From: Longimicrobiales bacterium
GTDB lineage: Bacteria; Gemmatimonadota; Gemmatimonadetes; Longimicrobiales; Gaopeijiaceae
NCBI GenBank assembly: GCA_028278645.1
Contig: JANQDZ010000023.1
Location: 1 to 57,463 of the forward strand
Length of the DNA: 57,463 bases
Reading direction: 5' to 3'
Position 1 is the stretch's first letter; the number at the start of each line of letters is the position of its first letter. Positions 51,074 to 57,463 of this stretch are shown in pieces. The notes beneath the pieces were generated by a model, which was not told where the DNA came from, searched no databases, and was given only the letters and a program-made list of their open reading frames with translations. The position numbers and the translations under genes are program-made.

Positions 51074-52096
51074 ATGCGGGACGCGGCACTGGGACGGATC
51101 CATTTTCGGAAGTGGTTCGGCGCGGTTTTTGTTCTCTGTTTGGCCCTTCTGTCGACTTCCTGTGATGGAGGAAACACGAGCCAATCTGAGATCTCGGTCC
51201 GTCTAAAGTGGACCTTCACGGCACACACGGCAGCCGGGCCAGGCGTTGCCTTGGCCAGAGGTTTCTTTGAGAACGAGGGCTTGCAGGTGACTCTCAACCC
51301 TGGAGGTTTCGAGTTTGACCCGGTTACGCTGGTCGCTTCCGGCTCCGACGATTTCGGGGTAAAGGGTGCGGACGACCTTATTATTGCTCGTTCTCGAGGT
51401 GTCCCAATCGTTGCCATCGCCATGGACTACCAACTGAACCCCGTAGCTTTCATGAGTCTCCCACAAACGCAGATCCGGACCCCGGCGGATTTCATTGGTA
51501 GGCGGATCGGAGCGAAATACGGCCAAAACGTTTATACGTTTCTCCTGGCAATGCTCCGAGACCAGGGAGTGCCCCTTGATTCGATCGAGGAAGTCCCGGT
51601 CAGGCTCGATGTATCACCCCTTCTTACCGATCAGGTCGACGTGTTCCCGGGTTATGACAATTTTGAACCCGCAATCTTCGCCGACCGAGGTATTGAGGTG
51701 GACGTCCTCCTTGCAAGGGACTACGGAGTCCAGTCTTACGGTAACGTGGTCTTCGCATCAGAGGAGATTATCCGGAATCAACCAGAGAAAGTCCTCCGTT
51801 TCTTAAGAGCCTATCTGCGCGGATGGGAGTGGGCCATAGAGAACCCCGAGGAGACCGCGCGGATCATGGCTGGGTTGAATCCAGACTTTTCCGAGTCGGT
51901 CCAACAGAGGATGATGGAGAGAACGATCCCGTATGTTCGGCCTGAGCCTGGGTTCCGGGTGGGGTCGATGACCATGGAGGGATGGGAACTCACTCAACGG
52001 GTGCTCCTCGACCAGGGCCTGATCGGGGAGCCAATTGATCTGAGCGAAGCTTTTACAACTGAGTTTCTTGAATTGGTTTATCCAGATGAGGGCTAG
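51074..52096 (+). CDS. ABC transporter solute-binding lipoprotein (NMT1/SsuA-like)
   Basis: A 340-residue lipoprotein. ATG 51074 has AAGGAG seven bases upstream and is preferred to ATG 51053, which overlaps the permease stop. The signal peptide ends in a lipobox with Cys30 (LSTSC). The mature part is a type II periplasmic-binding fold of the NMT1/SsuA/ThiY group: VRLKWTFTAHTAAGPGVALARGFFENEGL, then DFGVKGADDLIIARSRGVPIVAIA, then IGAKYGQNVYTFL. The opening KWTFTAH…A/GPGVALARGFF matches HMP-precursor-binding ThiY-like and similar proteins, so a pyrimidine-like solute is possible. The next gene follows after 2 bp. Confidence 0.87.
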   Translation: MRDAALGRIHFRKWFGAVFVLCLALLSTSCDGGNTSQSEISVRLKWTFTAHTAAGPGVALARGFFENEGLQVTLNPGGFEFDPVTLVASGSDDFGVKGADDLIIARSRGVPIVAIAMDYQLNPVAFMSLPQTQIRTPADFIGRRIGAKYGQNVYTFLLAMLRDQGVPLDSIEEVPVRLDVSPLLTDQVDVFPGYDNFEPAIFADRGIEVDVLLARDYGVQSYGNVVFASEEIIRNQPEKVLRFLRAYLRGWEWAIENPEETARIMAGLNPDFSESVQQRMMERTIPYVRPEPGFRVGSMTMEGWELTQRVLLDQGLIGEPIDLSEAFTTEFLELVYPDEG

Positions 52097-52098
52097 GA

Positions 52099-53733
52099 AT
52101 GGAAAACGGTAAACCCGAACTTGGCCTTCGGTTTGAAACGGTCGAGATCCACTTCATCTATTCTTTTCTGATGGATTCAGGTGGGTGTCTGTTCGAACTC
52201 CGCGAACGATTACTCAAATCCACGTCAGGACGCCAAGCGTTCGAGAACGGTGATCGGCCGAGCAAACCGCTGCAGCGCGTAGGCGTCCCGTCCAGCCTTC
52301 GCATCCGAAAGCCCCACTCCTACCTAGGCCGCGAAGACGACCAACGCTTCAGCGAACTGTACTGGTATCAACCGATCAACAAACCTGTGCTGGTGGATAA
52401 CCTCCCTCCACGAAGGGAAGAATCCGCATTCGCGGCTGGAGACCTGTCAAGTCTGACGATATCTCCACGTACTTCTGAAGAACCCTCAGGCCCAACCTCC
52501 AAAGCGAATCCTAGTTCCACCAAGCCACCTGACCCCGATGACAAAGGGTTGCCCAGCTGGGACTATGAAAACGGCGGAAATGGCCAGCGATTTGAGGTTC
52601 TCACACGCATATTCCCGACTGGGGCAGGGACGGTCACCGTCAAGTTCACTTTGGACGAGGACCAAGGTCCTTATGACACCGTTGATGTCCATCGATTGCT
52701 GCATTCAGTCAACTCCACAGATCGAAGCGACTATAGATACCCACATCTTCGGTTCGAGGGTGGCAACGGCCCCCTCGGGGCTTTTGAAGGGCGGCTGATC
52801 GATCTCGTAGAACAGGTTTGCCAGGAGATCGATGGATACGCTGGGAAGCGAGTGGGGTGGGAGGGCCTATCAGGGTCCTGGACGGACCCGAAGATACTGA
52901 AAATCGACTCGGAGCGTTTCGATTATCAGAATCCTTACGTTTTTGTGAAGGGAAGATTGGCCGATGAGGACTTCAGCGGGGACCCTTGGTGGAAACGGGA
53001 CCTCAGCGCCAACACCGAAGCTCCACCTGTTTACTCCGCTGAACAAGTAAGAAGGTATAAGGAGGCGGCCACGCTTCTTTATCGCTACAACCGTGGGCTA
53101 GATCTGCTCAACCGGGAAAAGCCAGCTTTGGACATGATCTCCATGCCGCGTTCAGAAAGGACCGATGGCGAATTGATCCGGAATTTCAGCTGGCATCGCG
53201 ATATGTTCGTTGCACTGCACTCAAGAGCTGCACTGGTCTTCTCAAGAACCCCAACCGAGGAGCGATCAGGCGGAAGAGGAGAACTGGACTCTACTGTTCA
53301 GGACGTGGCCCGGTTTGTTTCTGAATCAACTTTGGACCTTCTCGAAATGGTTCGTTCGAGGTGGCACCTGAGTGTAATGCTGAATGAGCTTCTAGACCTG
53401 GACCTCGAATTGTTGGACTCAGATCGGCTCGGCGGAGGACTCGATTTCCTTGAACGGAGCTTCGGCAGGAAGAAGCAGTACGCGACTTTCTTAAGTGATC
53501 CACTGCACTACACCTATGAAGGTGGGCTGCTCGTGGAACTCCTAGACCACGCCCGAACGCGGTTTCACCTGGATCCGCTCGCGAAGGTGCTCTCAGAGAA
53601 ATTCGAGGTAGTGAGCGCCTTGTTCGAAGATTCTGAGAAGGCCCAAAGGCGAAGGTTGTTCTTGGAGGAGGCTGAGGCAGCTGAGGAATTTGGGGCGGGC
53701 AGGGACGGAATAGACGTGTTGGGAGGAATATGA
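52099..53733 (+). CDS. Hypothetical protein, first of an unrecognised three-gene set
   Basis: A 544-residue cytoplasmic protein of no recognised family. The first ~95 residues look like an alpha/beta domain with aromatic strands (FETVEIHFIYSFLMD and FSELYWYQPIN). A Ser/Pro/Lys-rich disordered stretch (about 120-160) follows. The middle is beta-rich (RFEVLTRIFPTGAGTVTVKFTL). The C-terminal ~200 residues are helical (VARFVSESTLDLLEMVRSRWHLSVMLNELLDLDLELL). It starts 2 bp after the binding protein and overlaps the next gene by four bases, so it belongs to the ABC operon. No catalytic motif or signal peptide was seen. It may sense or process the imported solute, which is a guess from context. Confidence 0.7.
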   Translation: MENGKPELGLRFETVEIHFIYSFLMDSGGCLFELRERLLKSTSGRQAFENGDRPSKPLQRVGVPSSLRIRKPHSYLGREDDQRFSELYWYQPINKPVLVDNLPPRREESAFAAGDLSSLTISPRTSEEPSGPTSKANPSSTKPPDPDDKGLPSWDYENGGNGQRFEVLTRIFPTGAGTVTVKFTLDEDQGPYDTVDVHRLLHSVNSTDRSDYRYPHLRFEGGNGPLGAFEGRLIDLVEQVCQEIDGYAGKRVGWEGLSGSWTDPKILKIDSERFDYQNPYVFVKGRLADEDFSGDPWWKRDLSANTEAPPVYSAEQVRRYKEAATLLYRYNRGLDLLNREKPALDMISMPRSERTDGELIRNFSWHRDMFVALHSRAALVFSRTPTEERSGGRGELDSTVQDVARFVSESTLDLLEMVRSRWHLSVMLNELLDLDLELLDSDRLGGGLDFLERSFGRKKQYATFLSDPLHYTYEGGLLVELLDHARTRFHLDPLAKVLSEKFEVVSALFEDSEKAQRRRLFLEEAEAAEEFGAGRDGIDVLGGI

Positions 53734-54671
53734 GACGGGGGCCCGAGGATCCGTTTTTTCCCGCAGGTGTGAAACCCCTTGACGAAAAAGAGCTTGCGGA
53801 GGTCGAGAAGAAGCTGAAGCGGCAGAAGGCCACTGAGGACAACTACACGGATGGCTTCGCGACACAGTACAAGCAGCTGTCCTCCGACGTCGAAGCACTC
53901 TGGCAGGCTTTCTATCACAGGCGGTTCCTTTTGGATTCCACCGAGTGGGAATCCGAAAGTGACTATTACCTATCTCGTTTCCGTTTGGTTCTCAAGAAGG
54001 ATTCCCGTTACGAAAGGGCGATCCGCCAGCCCGGGAAGGGCCAGACCCCGCTCTTTAGTATTTTTTCTGTTGAGATGACAGATTATACGTCTCACCTCAT
54101 GACTCTCACCGAGACTGGGCGGAAGGTCGCATGCAAACGAGAAAAAGCCTTCCGGAACACCTTGAGGGATGCAATCGGTTCTTACCGTGAGTTGAGGGAG
54201 GAGAACGGACGTGCCCTTGGTATAAAACTGAAAATGTGGGCAGACTACCAACTTCAATCGAAACTCCTCGGAAACGCAACCCAGCGGTTTCGCAGCGAAC
54301 ACTCGGTGTTGGAGGACATCCAGACGCTGATTGACAGCTATGAAGGCCAGCTCTTCGAGCCAGGGAGGATGCCCGATTACGATGCGGCTGGTTTGATTAG
54401 GATGGTCGCTTCCGCCCGTTGGGTTTGTGACCGTGTGCGGGACCGCGTGAACTTCCCTGAGGAGGAGCGCGTTGAGCTTCTCGCCACGCTGATGAGACTA
54501 TCGAATGAAAAAGAAGGCGTTGGATCCAGGAGGGAGCAAGAGGCGTATGTGGAGTGGTTGTGCATGTACATCGCAGAGGTCCGAGAGATCATGGATGTCC
54601 AAACCGCCACACAAGTCCGACAGGATGGCTACGAATCGGACAGCGAGGTTGACCGGGGGTACCGAGCATGA
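53730..54671 (+). CDS. Hypothetical helical protein, second of the three-gene set
   Basis: A 313-residue protein, mostly alpha-helical with charged heptads (DEKELAEVEKKLKRQK, FRNTLRDAIGSYRELREENGRAL). No membrane segment or signal peptide. An ATGA overlap joins it to both neighbours, suggesting a complex with fixed stoichiometry. The sequence FLLDSTEWESESDYYLSRF is notably aromatic and could be an interaction surface. No family or catalytic motif was recognised. Confidence 0.68.
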   Translation: MRRGPEDPFFPAGVKPLDEKELAEVEKKLKRQKATEDNYTDGFATQYKQLSSDVEALWQAFYHRRFLLDSTEWESESDYYLSRFRLVLKKDSRYERAIRQPGKGQTPLFSIFSVEMTDYTSHLMTLTETGRKVACKREKAFRNTLRDAIGSYRELREENGRALGIKLKMWADYQLQSKLLGNATQRFRSEHSVLEDIQTLIDSYEGQLFEPGRMPDYDAAGLIRMVASARWVCDRVRDRVNFPEEERVELLATLMRLSNEKEGVGSRREQEAYVEWLCMYIAEVREIMDVQTATQVRQDGYESDSEVDRGYRA

Positions 54672-55300
54672 GCCACGAACCGGTGTCTGAATCGTCGCCT
54701 GGGCCTGCTGCCAGCCCAGCATCAAACGGTCCGGCAAACGAACCGCCCCCAGAGTCGGACTCGGATTTGCAGATTCACCTGAATGCACACACCGCTATCC
54801 AAAGGCAGAGGCTCTATCAGTTCTTGTTCTCTCTATGTTTGGCCTTTGGAATTGGCGTGTTCGGGTTCCTCCTTTTAAGCGACGAAAGTTACGTGGGTTC
54901 GGGGTTTATCTCCCGAATCGGTGAAGGGCAGTTTTTGCTTGAGAAAGCCTTGGATTTAGCGTTTGGCATAGGGGTCGGCCTAACCACAATCCTCGCTTCG
55001 AGGAATCTCCACCATATCGCTGGGATTTATGAGGACATAGTCCAGCTGGCTGGAGCTGGGCAAACGGCTGCGATTCAAAGAGCAGCCGCTACTCGAAGGA
55101 AACGGTTTCGGGAGAATCGGGAAAACCTTGGGGGGGCAACTGCCGCGGAAGATGCATTTTTGCCGGTAGCGAGGCGAGCCGACAGGATCACCACCTTCCA
55201 ATGGATGAGGCGGAGAGATAGACTGAAGAAGCAGCACGTTCAGCTGGTTCTCTGGTTTTTCACTACTTTCCTTCTACTGGTGGCAAAATGGATGTTCTGA
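54668..55300 (+). CDS. Hypothetical membrane protein, third of the three-gene set
   Basis: A 210-residue protein with a Ser/Pro-rich N-terminal tail (1-38), two transmembrane helices at about 54-74 and 92-112, a basic cytoplasmic loop with helices (RRAAATRRKRFRENREN), and a third hydrophobic helix at the very C-terminus (LVLWFFTTFLLLVAKWMF). It probably anchors the two preceding soluble products at the inner membrane. It overlaps the preceding gene by four bases and the methyltransferase gene by 13. The family is not recognised. Confidence 0.7.
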   Translation: MSHEPVSESSPGPAASPASNGPANEPPPESDSDLQIHLNAHTAIQRQRLYQFLFSLCLAFGIGVFGFLLLSDESYVGSGFISRIGEGQFLLEKALDLAFGIGVGLTTILASRNLHHIAGIYEDIVQLAGAGQTAAIQRAAATRRKRFRENRENLGGATAAEDAFLPVARRADRITTFQWMRRRDRLKKQHVQLVLWFFTTFLLLVAKWMF

Positions 55301-56070
55301 CCGGGAGTCTGGCTCGGCCTATGTCTCAGGGCCGGAGCACATCAGTCCAGGGAATCGATTCGGAATCCCCCGACTTCGACCGCTTCGGGGAGGCTTTCGA
55401 CCAATTCCCTATCGCGGCCGCCGAGGATGTGGATCTCTTTTTGGATCGTGCACCGGTCTCAAACCGGGGAACTGCCCTTGACCTCGGCTGCGGAACGGGC
55501 AGGGTAGTCTACGCCCTTTCCTCTCTCTTTCGGTTTGTGAATGGGATTGATGTATCCTCCAGGATGCTTGCGGAGGCCCAACGTCGGTGCGAGGGGCTAC
55601 CCAACGTGGCTCTTCATCGGGCCGACGTAAGGGAGGTTAGGTTCGAGCTTGAGGAATATGATTATGTCGTGAGCCACACTCTGTTCCACCACCTTTCCGG
55701 GGCTTTGGAACCGGTGCTCGAAGCCGTGAAACGGTCGGTCAAACCAGGTGGGAGAGTTGTGTTCGTGGACATCCTAGCGGAGGGATTGATGAAGTGGAAC
55801 GCGGCTTTCGCTCGCCGGATCGGAGCCGTCATTACGTCCGTATCAGGTATCCGTCGTTCTGGACTCCGAAAAGCATATGAGAGTTACCGGCAGGCGACGC
55901 ATCCAGCTTGGATGAACCACCTGAGAACAGATCGCTTCCTTCCGAGGAAGGCATTCCTGGCTAGGTTCGGAGCGGTGTTCCCTGGTGCGAAGTTCACCGT
56001 GTTTAAGAGGGAGTACGGACTGGTCACTCTGGCGATGATGGAGTGGGACAAACCGTTCTCCGGGGCCTAA
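55288..56070 (+). CDS. SAM-dependent class I methyltransferase
   Basis: A 260-residue Rossmann-fold methyltransferase. Motif I ALDLGCGTGRVVYAL near residue 65, the acidic post-I end of the next strand (VNGIDVSSRMLAEA), motif II-like VVSHTLFHHLSGALE and the later KPGGRVVFVDIL form the UbiE/Methyltransf_11 pattern. It overlaps the membrane-protein gene by 13 bases; ATG 55321 is an alternative start. It closes the rightward operon that begins with the ABC transporter. It might modify the imported solute or a peptide; the sequence alone does not decide. Confidence 0.85.
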   Translation: MDVLTGSLARPMSQGRSTSVQGIDSESPDFDRFGEAFDQFPIAAAEDVDLFLDRAPVSNRGTALDLGCGTGRVVYALSSLFRFVNGIDVSSRMLAEAQRRCEGLPNVALHRADVREVRFELEEYDYVVSHTLFHHLSGALEPVLEAVKRSVKPGGRVVFVDILAEGLMKWNAAFARRIGAVITSVSGIRRSGLRKAYESYRQATHPAWMNHLRTDRFLPRKAFLARFGAVFPGAKFTVFKREYGLVTLAMMEWDKPFSGA

Positions 56071-56142
56071 GTCATTTCGGGGGGCAAGGTAGAGGAAAGC
56101 GTCGGGATTTGGTCAGGGCCTATCAGGACCCAGACATCGCTT

Positions 56143-57144
56143 TTACGCGGAGCTTGCACCGCAAATCCTCACCTTTGCGGACGTGTTCGCCTTCAGACGG
56201 AACTCCCTGTCCTCGATCACCCTGATCTTCACGCGATACGGCGCGGTTGCCGGTCTCGTGGAGCCGCGGGATGCAGATCCTTCTAGGACGTCCTCGAATC
56301 GGCCCAAGAAAGTCTCGTTGGGATCTGATTTGAGCTCGATCGTCACTTCTCGGTGTTGGAACTCGGTCTCCAGGGCCGCTGCTGGGATCTCAACCCAGAT
56401 CCAACGTTCAGAAGGATCGATGAGCGTCAACACCGGCTCCCCCGGCGTGGCGCTCTCTCCCTTTGCCTTGTGGAGCTCGGAAACCACTCCGTCTCTGGGG
56501 GAACGGATCGCGGTCTCGTCGAGTTTGAGGTCTGATTCGGCGACAGCCTGCCTCGCCGCCTGAACCCTGCTGCTCTGCGCATCCAGGGCCTGTTCTGTCG
56601 GTCCAGCACGCAACAACTTTGATCTTTGAGTGGCCTTCTGGACGTCTTCCTTCGCGATATTCACCCGGGATTGGACCGTCTCCAGGGAATCCAGTCCTAT
56701 AGCTCCCCCGTCGAAGAGGAGTTTCACCCGGGAGAGGTCTGATTCTGCCAGTTCAAGGATTGCCATTGCTTGACGAACCAAAGCATCGGCTTGGTTCAAC
56801 TCTGACTCGGTGGGGCCAGCGGTCAGCTCGGAGAGTGTAGCTTCCTCGAAGTTGAGAACCGCGACGCGTTCATCGAGTTCAGCCTTCAGGAGGCCGGTTC
56901 CGAGTGTGGCCAGCACCTGGCCCTCGGAGACTTGCTGTCCAGCGGAAATGGTAAGGTCCGAGATCCTCCCACCGATGGAAAACCCCAAATCATACCTCTC
57001 GATCTCCACCGTCCCGGTCACACCTGACTCGCATAGGGGATCCTTGACCGCCCCCTCGGAGGAACATGCCGAGGAATATGCAACGGCCAGACCCACCAAT
57101 GCGCCCAAAACGGTGCATTCTCGAAGATGCTTCAATCTGGTCAT
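56143..57144 (-). CDS. HlyD-family (membrane fusion) lipoprotein
   Basis: A 333-residue periplasmic adaptor of a tripartite efflux or export system. The ATG at 57144 has AGGGGAAA upstream. A lipobox ends at Cys27 (YSSAC). The split lipoyl/barrel-sandwich domain is seen around GGRISDLTISAGQQVSEGQVLATL and TAIRSPRDGVVSELHKAKGESATPGEPVLTLID. Between them lies a long coiled-coil hairpin (about 85-205). A beta-barrel domain follows. It is convergent with the methyltransferase gene. The matching inner-membrane pump would lie downstream to the left, but no such gene is there, so it may be upstream of the window edge or elsewhere. Confidence 0.87.
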   Translation of the reverse strand: MTRLKHLRECTVLGALVGLAVAYSSACSSEGAVKDPLCESGVTGTVEIERYDLGFSIGGRISDLTISAGQQVSEGQVLATLGTGLLKAELDERVAVLNFEEATLSELTAGPTESELNQADALVRQAMAILELAESDLSRVKLLFDGGAIGLDSLETVQSRVNIAKEDVQKATQRSKLLRAGPTEQALDAQSSRVQAARQAVAESDLKLDETAIRSPRDGVVSELHKAKGESATPGEPVLTLIDPSERWIWVEIPAAALETEFQHREVTIELKSDPNETFLGRFEDVLEGSASRGSTRPATAPYRVKIRVIEDREFRLKANTSAKVRICGASSA

Positions 57145-57463
57145 GCTTTCCCCTGGGCGACTGCTCCGTCCCTCTGATTAAGCATGTTTCTTTGAATCAT
57201 AGTTCGCCGGCTAGGGGCATCGGGCAAGACCCTGGAAGAGAAAAGCCATGGGGGACGAATCCAGGGGTGGGGTGTCGGTATGGCGTCTTTAAAACGCGCC
57301 GGATACAAACCCCCAGCCGTCTTACCCTACCGGTCATACCCCCGTGCGTCGCCTAGAGGGATTGCTTTGGTTAAGAGTCAGAGGATGAGCCGGTCCCGCC
57401 CTTCCCTTCTTAGCATCACCCCCTACCTACCTCCCTCCCTCCCCCCCCACATCATCCCAATTC
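57145..57463. other. Non-coding edge with pyrimidine-rich low-complexity end
   Basis: It contains the upstream region of the HlyD-like gene. Bases 57411-57450 are almost entirely C and T, with a run of eight C at 57441-57448. No gene is supported. Confidence 0.5.

Noticed and set aside
1-57463. CRISPR array or cas genes
   Set aside because: No regularly spaced repeats of 23-47 bp and no Cas-like motifs were seen while reading the window.

Overview
The window looks like a G+C-rich chromosome fragment from a Gram-negative soil or marine bacterium, most likely Gemmatimonadota or a close relative. The reasons are a PadR regulator next to an ADOP-type macrolide-exporter-like permease, several secreted metallopeptidases and beta-lactamase-like serine hydrolases with cleavable signal peptides, lipoproteins, and the 3' end of a DUF222/HNH-type protein at the left edge. 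This assignment is inference from gene content; no rRNA or tRNA gene was recognised.

Layout. (1) 1-26.6 kb is largely ordinary chromosome: an HNH C-terminus, secreted M1, M6 and MXAN_6640-like peptidases, two paralogous secreted proteins (4.6 and 10 kb), an IS3-type transposase scar (9.6 kb), PadR plus ADOP permease, an AddB/AddA-like helicase-nuclease pair (14.2-20.4 kb), a HicA/HicB toxin-antitoxin pair with a palindromic operator, a small caspase-like protein, and two divergent paralogous serine hydrolases. (2) 26.6-46.4 kb is an accessory, defence-type island, by eye less G+C rich and with much non-coding DNA. It holds a type IIG-like restriction-methylation protein, a D12-class adenine methyltransferase preceded by foldable DNA, a three-gene module built round a GHKL ATPase with Ig-like repeats, a DUF4268 nuclease-like protein carrying a G9 tract, an HNH nuclease, a complete IS21-family element, a RES-domain protein, and a HigB / HigA-ImmA / beta-protein set facing an sce7726-like gene. 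(3) 46.4-57.1 kb is a possible peptide-modification and transport locus. Leftward run a ~116-residue putative precursor with a perfect Shine-Dalgarno, a radical SAM/SPASM enzyme and a SPASM-like partner lacking the radical SAM cysteines. Rightward, behind a promoter whose spacer contains an 11-G tract, run a NitT/TauT-type ABC importer, three overlapping genes of unknown function and a methyltransferase. A convergent HlyD-like lipoprotein closes the window.

How they work together. The peptidases and hydrolases are probably exported degradative enzymes. The island combines DNA modification and cleavage, NAD-directed or ribonuclease toxins, and sensor-like ATPases, as expected for anti-phage functions. 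The two best candidates for something undescribed are the GHKL-ATPase/winged-helix trio (32.7-36.4 kb) and the radical-SAM peptide locus with its G-tract promoter (46.4-56.1 kb). All family assignments come from reading motifs by eye, with no database search.
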